Source: CAVROT01 sp963722905
GTDB lineage: Bacteria > Pseudomonadota > Alphaproteobacteria > Rhodobacterales > Rhodobacteraceae
Length of the DNA: 64,000 bases
Assembly (NCBI GenBank): GCA_963722905.1
Contig: CAVROT010000008.1
Coordinates: 62,001-126,000 of the forward strand
Direction of reading: 5' to 3'
The notes under the pieces were generated by a model. The model did not search any database. It saw only the letters and a list, made by a program, of their open reading frames with translations, and was not told the origin of the DNA. Positions 17,250 to 26,121 of this stretch are shown here, in pieces; position 1 is the stretch's first letter, and each line of letters starts with the position of its first letter. The position numbers and the translations under genes were made by a program.

Positions 17250-17288
17250 GAAAAAATGCGCCGCTCATCCCATGGGGACGGCGGCGCA
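17250..17288 (-). terminator. rho-independent terminator for minus-strand transcription
   Basis: GCGGCGCA (17281-17288) pairs with TGCGCCGC (17257-17264). On the minus strand the stem is followed by TTTTTT. It would end transcripts coming from recG and the small ORF at 17452-17571, and lies 38 bp after the convergent IscU-like gene. Confidence 0.75.
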
Positions 17289-17451
17289 GTGGGGCGAACC
17301 GGTCGCGGATGCCGAAGCGTCGCGGCCGGCGAGCAGGCGGCCGCGAGCAGGGCGAAGGGACAGAGATCCGGCATCGCGCAGGCTGCAATGCCGTCTTCGG
17401 CGGCGACCGACCGCAGGCAGTGGGAATTCTATCGGAGTGCGGACCGGCCGA

Positions 17452-17571
17452 TCAGACGAAGCCGGGGAGATAAAGCGCAACAAGCAAAAGCGCGAAGAGG
17501 ACGGCGGCACCCATGACATCCTCGGCAACGGTACCGAGAGGAAGCGCCGCCGGTTCTGTACGTTGGTCCAT
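17452..17571 (-). CDS. 39-residue single-pass membrane protein, unannotated small ORF
   Basis: The minus strand from 17571 reads MDQRTEPAALPLG, then a hydrophobic helix (VMGAAVLFALLLVALYLPGF) and a stop. CGGGAGCAGAGTTCG before the ATG contains a good ribosome site. The ORF lies 80 bp after recG on the same strand, with a terminator about 165 bp further on. Two regulatory motifs stand in the gap before it: a LexA-like box and a perfect CtrA box. The short cytoplasmic N-terminus and single helix recall SOS-induced division inhibitors such as Caulobacter SidA, but I see no sequence match, so this is only an analogy. Confidence 0.6.
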   Translation of the reverse strand: MDQRTEPAALPLGTVAEDVMGAAVLFALLLVALYLPGFV

Positions 17572-17594
17572 CGAACTCTGCTCCCGCTAGCTTT

Positions 17595-17609
17595 GTTGCT
17601 CATTTGTTC
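17595..17609. promoter_or_regulatory. LexA-like box (GTTG-N7-GTTC)
   Basis: GTTGCTCATTTGTTC differs at one base from the alphaproteobacterial LexA site GTTC-N7-GTTC. It lies 24 bp before the ATG of the 39-residue ORF, a usual place for LexA repression, just behind the repair genes ligA-recG. Confidence 0.5.
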
Positions 17610-17640
17610 TCACATCGGTCCGCGGGATGCAAGGCATTTC

Positions 17641-17655
17641 TTAACGATCCGTTAA
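17641..17655. promoter_or_regulatory. perfect CtrA box TTAA-N7-TTAA
   Basis: TTAACGATCCGTTAA matches the full CtrA consensus. It overlaps the recG stop codon and lies 70 bp before the 39-residue ORF, so that ORF is the only reasonable target. Confidence 0.6.
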
Positions 17656-19736
17656 CCGACGGCAAGCAATCCGATCGCCTTGTCCTGTTCCATCAGCCAC
17701 AGCAGCGTGCGCGCGGCCCTGCCTCTGGGGGTTTCGAGGTGGGGATCGACCGCCAGCAGGCGTCTGGCATCGCGATTGGCCATCTCCATCAGGGCCGACT
17801 GCCGTTCCAGGTCCGCGATACGGAATCGCGGAAGCCCGGATTGCGCGTGACCGATGAGGTCTCCGGCGCCGCGCATGGCCAGGTCCTCCTCCGCGATACG
17901 GAACCCGTCCTCGGTCCCGCGCAGGGTTTCCAGACGGCGGCGACCCGATTCGCCCAGCGGCGGGCGATAGAGCAGGACGCAGGTCGACGCCTCAGAGCCG
18001 CGCCCGACGCGGCCGCGCAGCTGGTGCAGCTGAGCCAGCCCGAAGGCTTCGGCTCCCTCGACCACAATGATCGTCGCCGCGGGGACGTTCACCCCCACCT
18101 CGATCACCGTCGTGGCGACCAGCACCCCGGTCCGCCCCGCCGCAAAGCGTGCCATGGCAGCGTCCTTGTCGGCCGGGGCCATGCGGCCGTGGACCAGACC
18201 GACGGCATCGTCCCCGAGCGCCGCGCGCAGCCTGGCAAAGCGGGCCTCTGCGGCGGTCAGGTCGCTGACCTCGCTTTCCTCTACAAGGGGGCAGACCCAG
18301 TAGGCCTGCCGGCCGCGCGCCAGCGCGTCCCGCAGCCGTGCCACGACGTCGTCGATCCGCGCCTCAGGCACCAGCGCGGTGCGAACGGGCTGCCGACCGG
18401 GCGGCTTTTCGTCTAGGACCGATACGTCCATGTCGCCGTATTGCGTCAACGCCAGACTGCGCGGGATCGGCGTGGCCGTCATGACCAGCACGTCCGTGCG
18501 CCGCCCCTTCGCGCCCAGTTCCAGCCGTTGGCCGACGCCGAACCGGTGCTGTTCGTCGACGACGGCGAGGCGCAGGTCGCGGAACGCGACCCCGGACTGG
18601 AACACCGCATGGGTGCCCACGAGGATGTCGGTCGTCCCGTCCTCGATACCCGCGAGCCGCGCCGCCCGGTCGGCCCCCTTGTGCTGCCCCGTCAGAATTC
18701 CGATCCGGACGCCGGCCGCCTCCGCCAACGGTCTAAGGCCATCCAGATGCTGTTGCGCCAGGATGCCGGTCGGGGCCATCAGCACCCCCTGCCCGCCCGC
18801 CTCGACGGCGACGAGCAGCGCCATGAGCGCAACGAGCGTCTTGCCCGATCCGACATCGCCCTGCAGCAGCCGGTTCATCCGGTACGGCCCCGCCATGTCG
18901 GCCGCGATCTCCTCGATGGCGCGGTCCTGGGCGGACGTCGGGCGATAGGGGAGCGCCTTCAGCACGGTGGCCCGCAGCGCGCCGTCGCCGGCCGTCGCGC
19001 GCCCTTGCGCTGCCCTGCGCGTGGCCCGCGCGAGAGCGAGGGTAAGCTGGTGGGCCAGCACCTCGTCATAGGCAAGGCGACGCCGGGCCGGTGCCTCCGG
19101 CGCAAGATCCGCCGGGGATCGCGGCGCATGGGCCGCCGCCACCGCGGTGCGCCAGCCGGGCCACCCCTCGCGCCGCACAAGGTCGGGGTCGATCCATTCG
19201 CCAAGCTCCGGCGCACGACCAAGGGCCGAGGCCGCCGACCGCGCGACGATCCGCTGCGTCAGACCGGCGGCCAGCGGATAGACAGGCTCGAAGCCGGGAA
19301 TGGCACCGGCGTCCTCGGGCGGCAGGATGTGGTCGGGATGCGCCATCTGCGGGATGCCGTCGAACAGCTCTACCCGGCCCGAGACCACCCGGCGGACCCC
19401 TGTCGGCAGATGCCGCGCCAGCCAGTCGGGGCGCGCATGGAAGAAGGCCAGCTGGAACGTCGTGCGCGCATCGCGGACCTCCACCCGGTGCGGCCCGCGG
19501 CCCGACGGCGCGATGTGGCGCCCGACGACGACCTCCACCGTCGCGACGCCCGGCAGGTCCGCGTCGAGTACGGATGCCACCGGCGTGCGGTCGATGCCGC
19601 CCGTCGGCAGGGTGAAGAGCAGGTCGCGCGGTCGTTCGACCCGCAAACCGGCGAAAGACCTTGCGGTCTTCGCGCCGACGCCCTCCAGCGCGTTTAACCC
19701 GGAAAACAGCGGGAACAGCGCTTCGGGGCGGCTCAT
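17652..19736 (-). CDS. recG: ATP-dependent DNA helicase RecG
   Basis: This 694-residue helicase processes stalled forks and recombination junctions. The N-terminal wedge/OB region is followed by helicase motifs LLQGDVGSGKTLVA (I), MAPTGILAQQ (Ia), VVDEQHRFGVGQR (II), VMTATPIPRSLAL (III), VHGRM (IV), LVATTVIEVGVNVP (V) and QLRGRVGR (VI). DEQH rather than DEAH is the RecG signature. The ATG at 19736 is 16 bp after the ligA stop; readings further upstream are not RecG-like. It probably forms an operon with ligA. Confidence 0.96.
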   Translation of the reverse strand: MSRPEALFPLFSGLNALEGVGAKTARSFAGLRVERPRDLLFTLPTGGIDRTPVASVLDADLPGVATVEVVVGRHIAPSGRGPHRVEVRDARTTFQLAFFHARPDWLARHLPTGVRRVVSGRVELFDGIPQMAHPDHILPPEDAGAIPGFEPVYPLAAGLTQRIVARSAASALGRAPELGEWIDPDLVRREGWPGWRTAVAAAHAPRSPADLAPEAPARRRLAYDEVLAHQLTLALARATRRAAQGRATAGDGALRATVLKALPYRPTSAQDRAIEEIAADMAGPYRMNRLLQGDVGSGKTLVALMALLVAVEAGGQGVLMAPTGILAQQHLDGLRPLAEAAGVRIGILTGQHKGADRAARLAGIEDGTTDILVGTHAVFQSGVAFRDLRLAVVDEQHRFGVGQRLELGAKGRRTDVLVMTATPIPRSLALTQYGDMDVSVLDEKPPGRQPVRTALVPEARIDDVVARLRDALARGRQAYWVCPLVEESEVSDLTAAEARFARLRAALGDDAVGLVHGRMAPADKDAAMARFAAGRTGVLVATTVIEVGVNVPAATIIVVEGAEAFGLAQLHQLRGRVGRGSEASTCVLLYRPPLGESGRRRLETLRGTEDGFRIAEEDLAMRGAGDLIGHAQSGLPRFRIADLERQSALMEMANRDARRLLAVDPHLETPRGRAARTLLWLMEQDKAIGLLAVG

Positions 19737-19752
19737 CGGCGGCGTGCGCCGT

Positions 19753-22398
19753 TCATCGGCCCTCCGTCGCCCCGATGAGCGCGAGCCACGCCGCCTCGTC
19801 CAGCACGCGCAGGCCCAGGGCGGCGGCCTTCTGCGCCTTCGATCCGGCTCCCGCGCCCGCCACGACGATGTCGGTCCTGGCCGAGACCGAGCCCGAGACC
19901 TTGGCACCCGCCGCCTCGGCCCGCGTCTTGGCCTCGGCCCGCGTCATCCGTTCCAGCGTTCCGGTGAAGACCACGGTTTGGCCGGCCACCGCGCTGTCCG
20001 GCGCATCGGGCGGTGCCGCGTCGAGGATCGTGAGCTCACGCACGAGCTGATCGATGGAGGCGCGCTCGGCTTCCTGCGCGAAGGCCGTGACCAACGACAT
20101 CGCCGCGACGGCGCCGATGCCGTCGATACCCACGATGTCCTCCCATGCCGCGCGGGCCCCGGGGGCGAGCGGCGGATCGGCAGCCCACGCCGCGTCGCGC
20201 AAGGGCTTGATCCGGGCGCGCCGGTCCTGCTGCGCGGCTGCCCGCCGCTCTGCCATCTCGGCCTCGTCGGCCGCGCGGTGGCGTGCGGCAGCGGGGGCGG
20301 CGGCGTCGACGGCGTCGATCAGCACAGTCCAACTGCCGAAGTGCCGCGCCAGGTCGGCCGACGCGACCTCACCCACGTGCCGGACACCAAGGGCGAAAAG
20401 GACGCGGGCCAGCCCGATCTGGCGCCGCGCCTCGATGGCGGTAAAGAGCTTGTCGGCGCTGCGCGGACCCCATCCATCGCGGTCCTTCAGGGCATCGGGG
20501 CCATCGGCGTGGCGCGCGTGCAGGGTGAAGATGTCAGCAGGCGCGGCGATCCATCCGTCGGCATGGAACGCCTCGACCTGCCGCGCGCCCAGCCCGTCGA
20601 TATCGAAGGCGGCGCGCCCGACGAAATGGCGCAGTTTCTCAACCGCCTGAGCGGGGCAGATCAGCCCGCCCGAGCAGCGCCGCACCGCGTCGCCCGGTTC
20701 GCGCGGCGCGGCCGAACCGCAGTCGGGGCATACCTGCGGAAATGGGAAGGGCACCGCGTCCGCAGGGCGCGCAGACGGGTCCACGTCCGCGACCTTGGGG
20801 ATGACGTCGCCGGCGCGGTAGACCTCGACCCGGTCGCCGATCCGGATGTCCCGGCCGCCGCGTATCGGGGTTCCGTCGGCGCCGCGCCCGGCGATGTAGT
20901 CCTCGTTGTGCAGCGTCGCGTTCGTGACGACGACCCCGCCGACGGTCACGGGGGCGAGGCGGGCCACCGGGCTGAGCGCGCCCGTACGGCCCACCTGGAT
21001 GTCGATCGCCTCTATCCGGGTCCAGGCGCGTTCGGCCGCGAACTTGTGCGCGATGGCCCATCGGGGGGTGGTGGAGCGCAAGCCCAGGCGCTCCTGCAGC
21101 CCAAGGTCGTTCACCTTGTAGACGACGCCGTCGATGTCGTAGCCCAGCGTCGCGCGGCGGCCTTCCAGATCGGAATGATAGGCGATCAGCGCCTCCGGGC
21201 CGTCGCAGAGCCGGGCGAGATCGTTGGTTCGAAAACCGAGCGCGGCCAGACGTTCGACAGCCTCCGCCTGCGTCGCGGCGAGGGGCGCACCGACCTCGCC
21301 CCAGGCGTAGGCGAAGAAGCGGAGCGGACGCGCGGCGGTGACCGCTGGGTCAAGCTGCCGCAGCGATCCGGCTGCGGCATTGCGCGGATTTGCGAAGGGA
21401 CGGGCGCCCTGCGCGACCTGCCGGGCGTTCAGGGCGTCGAAGTCGGCCTGGAGCATGTATATTTCTCCACGCACCTCCAGGATGGACGGAACGTCGGCAT
21501 CCTCGGTCGCGAACGTATCGGCGGCGGGGGGACGCCGGGGGCCGGCGGAGCGGGCATCCGGGGCGTCATCGCCGACCGGCGTGCCAGACCCGTTCGTTCC
21601 ATCCGCGCGTTCGCCGGTTCGGGTCACGTCCGTGTCGGGGAGGGGTAAACCGGCAAGCGCCTGGGGGACGTCGGAGACGGTCAGCGCGTTCGACGTCACA
21701 TCCTCGCCCACCGTCCCGTCGCCCCGCGTGGCGGCGGTGACGAGACGGCCGTTTTCGTATCGCAGAGAGAGCGACAGGCCGTCGATCTTCGGCTCGGCGA
21801 AGAAGGCCAGCGTCGCGTCGGGCGGTACATCCAGATAGGCCCTCACCGAACGATCGAAATCGGCGATGTCCCCCGCGTCGAACGCATTGGCCAGCGACAG
21901 CATCCGGCGCGCGTGCCGCACCTTCGCAAATCCATCGGACGGCGGGGCGCCGACCCGCGCCGCCGGGCTGTCGGCGCGGGCCTCGTCCGGGAAGCGCGCC
22001 TCGATTGCCGCGTTGCGCCGGATCAGCCTGTCGTAGGCAGCGTCGTCCATCATCGGCGCATCGTGCCGATGGTAGGCGTCGCCCGCTTGTGCCAGCAATT
22101 CGGAAAGCCGCTTCAACTCGGCGCGCGCCGCATCCCGTGTCAGTTGATCGACGTCGACCTCGTCCGCAGGTGAGATCGGCGGATCATTCGACCCGGTATC
22201 GAGAACGGGGCCGACCGGCACCTTCCGCTGCTCTGCCTTCACCGACTCCGGGGGAGAGATCGTTTCGTTCGCGCCCTGCCCAGTTGCGGAACCAGAGACG
22301 CCTCGCGGTCCGTTGCCACGCGCGTCCGGAGGATCGCCCCGTCTACGTGACTTTGCCGGCGACGTTGGGCCGGCAGCATCGTCTTCCGCGCCCTCCAT
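19753..22398 (-). CDS. ligA: NAD-dependent DNA ligase with N-terminal extension and insertion
   Basis: This 881-residue LigA is about 180-200 residues longer than usual. Residues 1 to about 82 are a low-complexity Pro/Gly/Ser-rich extension without a domain. The adenylation domain holds the catalytic K204 (AEPKIDGLSL) and TRGDGTVGEDVT. Residues about 255-302 are a disordered-looking Thr/Asp/Gly/Pro-rich insertion before LEVRGEIYM. Then come the OB fold, a four-cysteine zinc finger (CPDCG...CSGGLIC), helix-hairpin-helix repeats and a C-terminal BRCT domain (VVFTGTLERMTRAEAK). No alternative start removes the extension convincingly. Core residues look intact, so it should be active. Confidence 0.95.
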   Translation of the reverse strand: MEGAEDDAAGPTSPAKSRRRGDPPDARGNGPRGVSGSATGQGANETISPPESVKAEQRKVPVGPVLDTGSNDPPISPADEVDVDQLTRDAARAELKRLSELLAQAGDAYHRHDAPMMDDAAYDRLIRRNAAIEARFPDEARADSPAARVGAPPSDGFAKVRHARRMLSLANAFDAGDIADFDRSVRAYLDVPPDATLAFFAEPKIDGLSLSLRYENGRLVTAATRGDGTVGEDVTSNALTVSDVPQALAGLPLPDTDVTRTGERADGTNGSGTPVGDDAPDARSAGPRRPPAADTFATEDADVPSILEVRGEIYMLQADFDALNARQVAQGARPFANPRNAAAGSLRQLDPAVTAARPLRFFAYAWGEVGAPLAATQAEAVERLAALGFRTNDLARLCDGPEALIAYHSDLEGRRATLGYDIDGVVYKVNDLGLQERLGLRSTTPRWAIAHKFAAERAWTRIEAIDIQVGRTGALSPVARLAPVTVGGVVVTNATLHNEDYIAGRGADGTPIRGGRDIRIGDRVEVYRAGDVIPKVADVDPSARPADAVPFPFPQVCPDCGSAAPREPGDAVRRCSGGLICPAQAVEKLRHFVGRAAFDIDGLGARQVEAFHADGWIAAPADIFTLHARHADGPDALKDRDGWGPRSADKLFTAIEARRQIGLARVLFALGVRHVGEVASADLARHFGSWTVLIDAVDAAAPAAARHRAADEAEMAERRAAAQQDRRARIKPLRDAAWAADPPLAPGARAAWEDIVGIDGIGAVAAMSLVTAFAQEAERASIDQLVRELTILDAAPPDAPDSAVAGQTVVFTGTLERMTRAEAKTRAEAAGAKVSGSVSARTDIVVAGAGAGSKAQKAAALGLRVLDEAAWLALIGATEGR

Positions 22399-22505
22399 CG
22401 CATCCCCCGCCGGCCTCGGGCATCAGATAGGACGAGGGAGAGGAACGGTCCAGCCTATCCGATGGCACCGGCAGCCATTTCCGCCGGCGATTTCCGGGAC
22501 GCGCC

Positions 22506-23219
22506 TCAGCCGTTGGCCGCCAGGGCGATCATGTCCGATTTCGGCTCGGGGTCGCGCAGGACGTAACCGCGCCCCCACACCGTCTCGATATAGTTGTCGC
22601 CGCCCGTGGCCTGTCCGAGCTTCTTGCGCAGCTTGCAGATGAAGACGTCGATGATCTTGAGCTCGGGTTCGTCCATGCCGCCGTAAAGGTGGTTGAGGAA
22701 CATCTCCTTGGTCAGCGTCGTACCCTTGCGCAGGCTGAGCAGCTCGAACATCTGATATTCCTTGCCGGTCAGATGCACGGTCTTCCCGTCGACCTCGACC
22801 GTCTTGGCATCCAGATTGACCTTGACGCGTCCGGTCACGATCACCGACTGCGCGTGGCCCTTGGACCGCCGGATGATGGCGTGGATGCGTGCAACCAGTT
22901 CCTCGCGGTGGAACGGCTTCGTAAGATAGTCGTCCGCCCCGAAACCGAAGCCCTTGATCTTCGTCTCGGTATCGTCCGACCCGGTGAGGATCAGGATCGG
23001 CGTATCGATTCGGGCAAGCCGCAGCTGACGCAGGACGTCATGTCCGTGCATGTCGGGCAGGTTCAGATCCAGCAAAATAAGGTCATAATCATAGAGTTTC
23101 GCCAGATCGATGCCCTCTTCACCCAGATCGGTGCAGTAGACATTGAGGTTCGCGTGGGTCAGCATCAGCTCGATGCTGCGCGACGTGGTCGGATCGTCCT
23201 CGACAAGCAATATCCGCAT
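22506..23219 (-). CDS. ctrA: cell-cycle response regulator CtrA
   Basis: This 237-residue OmpR-type regulator controls cell-cycle, motility and, in Rhodobacterales, gene-transfer-agent genes. The receiver has the acidic pair EDD near residue 8, phospho-acceptor D51 (LILLDLNLPDMHG) and TKPF. The DNA-binding domain has LTGKEYQMFELLSLRKG, KEMFLNHLYGGMDEPELKIIDVF (cited as landmark) and ETVWGRGYVLR. The near-identity of these stretches to CtrA as known makes the call firm. A CtrA-like box stands upstream, as expected for autoregulation. sciP lies immediately upstream on the same strand. Confidence 0.97.
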   Translation of the reverse strand: MRILLVEDDPTTSRSIELMLTHANLNVYCTDLGEEGIDLAKLYDYDLILLDLNLPDMHGHDVLRQLRLARIDTPILILTGSDDTETKIKGFGFGADDYLTKPFHREELVARIHAIIRRSKGHAQSVIVTGRVKVNLDAKTVEVDGKTVHLTGKEYQMFELLSLRKGTTLTKEMFLNHLYGGMDEPELKIIDVFICKLRKKLGQATGGDNYIETVWGRGYVLRDPEPKSDMIALAANG

Positions 23220-23273
23220 GGCGCAACTCCACCTCTTTCATGCATCTGTTGTCGGCAGCATGCCGCTCACAGG

Positions 23274-23288
23274 TTAATACACGGTTAC
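23274..23288. promoter_or_regulatory. CtrA-like box TTAA-N7-TTAC before ctrA
   Basis: TTAATACACGGTTAC matches TTAA-N7-TTAA except for the last base. It lies 55 bp upstream of the ctrA ATG and suggests autoregulation. Confidence 0.5.
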
Positions 23289-23315
23289 CTTTACTAAGCT
23301 ACCATAATTTTCAAC

Positions 23316-23594
23316 CTAGAGTTGTCGATACTTCTGGATGCGGGTGGTCTTCAGGGCCGCCTCGCCGAAGCGGGCGACGGCGCCGGACCAGGACTCCAGC
23401 TCCTCCTCGGACAAACCGTAGGTTTTCTGGACTTCCTGCGCCGTCACGAGGCCGGCCTGAACCGCGCGCACGACCGAGGCCTTGCGGCTTGCAACCCATC
23501 TGACGGTCATCGGGTCGGGCAGATCCGACCGCGTCATCACCTGTCCGTTGGCCAGGGTCACGGCCCTTGGCCCGTCGACCTTCTTGAGATACAT
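23316..23594 (-). CDS. sciP: CtrA inhibitor SciP (DUF1153 family)
   Basis: This 92-residue protein contains the DUF1153/SciP landmarks MYLKKVDGPRAVTL, RSDLPDPMTVRWVASRKA, VVRAVQAGLVT and a helix-turn-helix-like YGLSEEELESWSGAVARFG. In Caulobacter, SciP binds CtrA and blocks activation of its promoters. It is placed 96 bp upstream of ctrA in the same orientation, so the regulator and its antagonist may share control. Full family length with no defect. Confidence 0.92.
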   Translation of the reverse strand: MYLKKVDGPRAVTLANGQVMTRSDLPDPMTVRWVASRKASVVRAVQAGLVTAQEVQKTYGLSEEELESWSGAVARFGEAALKTTRIQKYRQL

Positions 23595-23722
23595 GTCACT
23601 CGTTCCCTATGTACACTTCGGTAAGTTGCCACCTCGCACTTAATGGTGGGTGAAGCCGATCGTTGATAACATGGCGAATTTTCCGGTGATTACCGCCCAA
23701 GGACCCGATTGGTGACACAGCG

Positions 23723-24868
23723 ATGCCATTGGACCGCCCGCATTCCGATAACCTGCTCGACCTGCCCAAGCCGCCTGCGGAGACGCGGGTCGTCGTCGCG
23801 ATGTCGGGCGGCGTCGACAGCTCGGTCGTCGCGGCCGATCTGGCGGCGCGGGGATATGACGTGGTGGGCGTCACGCTGCAGCTCTACGATCACGGTGCGG
23901 CGCTGGCAAAAAAGGGGGCCTGCTGCGCCGGTGCCGACATCGCCGACGCGCGCCGCGTGGCCGAGCGGATGGGATTTCCCCACTACGTCCTGGACTACGA
24001 ATCCACTTTCCGTACCGCCGTGATCGACGAATTCGCGGACAGCTATCTGGCCGGTGCGACGCCGGTGCCCTGCATCCGCTGCAACGAACGGGTCAAGTTC
24101 CGCGACCTGCTGGAAACTGCGCGCGATCTGGACGCCGACTGCATGGCGACGGGGCACTACGTCCGCAGGGAGAGGGGCCCCGCCGGACCCGAGCTGCACA
24201 CCGCCGCGGATGCCGCGAAGGACCAAAGCTATTTCCTGTTCTCCACCACACGCGAGCAACTCGATTTTCTGCGTTTTCCGCTGGGCGGTCTGGCCGGCAA
24301 GGCCGAGACACGGGCACTGGCGGCGCGCTACGGGCTGGACGTTGCGGACAAGCCCGACAGTCAGGACATCTGTTTCGTACCGGGCGGCGACTACCGTGCG
24401 GTCATCGAAAAGCTCCGCCCCGGTGCTGCCGATCCGGGCGATATCGCGCATGTCGACGGTCGGATCCTCGGCCGTCACGACGGGGTGATCGGGTATACGG
24501 TCGGGCAACGGCGAGGCCTCGGGATCGGCGGCCTGGACGAGCCGCTCTATGTCGTGCGGCTGGACGTGGACGCCCGCCGCGTGATCGTCGGCCCCCGCGC
24601 GATGTTGGCGACCCGCCGCGTGCCCGTGCGGGAGGTGAACTGGCTTGGGGACGGCGGGCTGACCGATATCGGCGAACGCGAGGTCGCCGTGCGCGTCAGA
24701 TCGACCCGGCCGCCGGTGCCGGCCGTCCTGCGCCCCGTTTCCGCCACCGAGGCGGAGGTCGAGCTTCTGGATGCCGAGATGGGCGTGTCGCCTGGGCAGG
24801 CCTGCGTCTTCTACGCGCCGGAGGGCTCGCGCGTACTGGGTGGAGGATGGATCTGGCGCGGCCGCTAA
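23723..24868 (+). CDS. mnmA: tRNA-specific 2-thiouridylase MnmA
   Basis: This 381-residue enzyme thiolates U34 of tRNA(Lys/Glu/Gln). It has the PP-loop AMSGGVDSSVVA, the cysteine-bearing CIRCNERVKF and the catalytic PDSQDICFVP, plus GYTVGQRRGLGIG and a C-terminal beta-barrel. The ATG at 23723 adds about 20 residues before the PP-loop strand, which is normal in alphaproteobacteria. It diverges from sciP across 128 bp and converges with lpxB. Confidence 0.96.
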   Translation: MPLDRPHSDNLLDLPKPPAETRVVVAMSGGVDSSVVAADLAARGYDVVGVTLQLYDHGAALAKKGACCAGADIADARRVAERMGFPHYVLDYESTFRTAVIDEFADSYLAGATPVPCIRCNERVKFRDLLETARDLDADCMATGHYVRRERGPAGPELHTAADAAKDQSYFLFSTTREQLDFLRFPLGGLAGKAETRALAARYGLDVADKPDSQDICFVPGGDYRAVIEKLRPGAADPGDIAHVDGRILGRHDGVIGYTVGQRRGLGIGGLDEPLYVVRLDVDARRVIVGPRAMLATRRVPVREVNWLGDGGLTDIGEREVAVRVRSTRPPVPAVLRPVSATEAEVELLDAEMGVSPGQACVFYAPEGSRVLGGGWIWRGR

Positions 24869-24930
24869 AGGACTGTTTCAGAACGATTTCAGACCGACAT
24901 GCTGTTTCCGTCGATGTCCCTGTAGCGACT

Positions 24931-26121
24931 TTACAGGAGTGTCGCGCCATCTCTTGACGCCAGCCCGTCGAGGACGGCCGCCGCGGCCGCATCTCCCGGC
25001 GGTGGGCCGCCGCGACCGAGGGCCGTCATGGTACGGGCCAGCGCATCGGTCTGGCGGCAGGGATCCTCCAGAAGCGCGTCGAGGGCATCCGCAATGGGTT
25101 CCGGACGGCAGCGCGGCCCGAGAAACTCGGGCACCGTGCGCGATCCGTCGACGATGTTGACCAGCGTCACGGTATCGATCAGCGCCATCCGGGACATGAC
25201 CTGCCACGACAGCCAGCTCATGTCATAGGCCACCGCCATCGGCGTGCCCGCGGCGGCCAGTTCAAGACTGACCGTGCCCGAAGCCGCCAGCGCCACGTCA
25301 GCGGCGGCGAAGGCAGCGCGCTTGGCGTTCGGCGGCATGTCCCCCGCACGCGGATCGAGGATGACGGGCGCGCCGCCCCAGTCGCTCACGGTCGAGACGA
25401 CGGCCTCGGCCACGGGGGCAGCCGCCGGAATCACCACCCGCAGATCGGGCCGCCGTTCGCTCAGGCGCCGGACGGCGGCACCGAAGACCGGCAAAAGGCG
25501 CGCAGTCTCTGTGCCGCGCGAGCCCGGAAGCACCAGCAGCAGCGGCGCCGTGCCGATGCCATGGGCCTCGCGGAAGGCGGCGGCGTCCTGCGGCGTTGCC
25601 TGCGGCGCTGCCGCGACGGGATGGCCGACGAAATCGCAGCGCATCCCGGCGGCCCGCATCAGCGGCGGCTCGAACGGCAGGAGAGCGAGAACCTGGTCGA
25701 CATGGCGGGCCATCCGCGCCGCGCGTCCCGGGCGCCACGCCCAGACCGACGGCGCAACGTAGTGCACGGTGCGGATACCCGCCGCATGGGCGCGCGCCGC
25801 CACCCGGAGACAGAAGTCGGGGCTGTCCACGGTGACGAGGACGTCCGGGCGGGCGGCCAGCACCGCCTTTGACGTCTGCGCCATACGGCGGTGCAGCGCC
25901 CGATAGCGCGGCAGGACCTCGGCGATGCCCATCACCGACAGTTCGTCCATGGGGAAAAGGGTGCGCAGGCCCTCGGCGGCCATCAAGGGCCCACCCACGC
26001 CCCGAAAGCGGACGCCCGGCATCCGGCCGCGCAGACCCGCCATCAGTCCCGCGCCAAGGGCATCGCCGGACGGCTCGCCGGCGACGATGAAGACGTCGCG
26101 CACCCCGTCGCGCTTTTCCAT
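24931..26121 (-). CDS. lpxB: lipid-A-disaccharide synthase
   Basis: This 396-residue glycosyltransferase joins UDP-diacylglucosamine and lipid X. Landmarks are IVAGEPSGDALGAGLM, GVGGPLMAAEGL, ELSVMGIAEVLPR, VDSPDFCLRVA, YVAPSVWAWRPGRA, LPGSRGTE and LAASGTVSLELA. The ATG at 26121 shares one base with the lpxI stop (TAATG), so the two are translationally coupled. It is the last gene of the lpxA-lpxI-lpxB group. Confidence 0.96.
   Translation of the reverse strand: MEKRDGVRDVFIVAGEPSGDALGAGLMAGLRGRMPGVRFRGVGGPLMAAEGLRTLFPMDELSVMGIAEVLPRYRALHRRMAQTSKAVLAARPDVLVTVDSPDFCLRVAARAHAAGIRTVHYVAPSVWAWRPGRAARMARHVDQVLALLPFEPPLMRAAGMRCDFVGHPVAAAPQATPQDAAAFREAHGIGTAPLLLVLPGSRGTETARLLPVFGAAVRRLSERRPDLRVVIPAAAPVAEAVVSTVSDWGGAPVILDPRAGDMPPNAKRAAFAAADVALAASGTVSLELAAAGTPMAVAYDMSWLSWQVMSRMALIDTVTLVNIVDGSRTVPEFLGPRCRPEPIADALDALLEDPCRQTDALARTMTALGRGGPPPGDAAAAAVLDGLASRDGATLL

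Noticed and set aside
23636..23660. TTAA upstream of sciP considered as a CtrA box
   Set aside because: The second half-site after 7 bp reads TGAA, too weak to claim.
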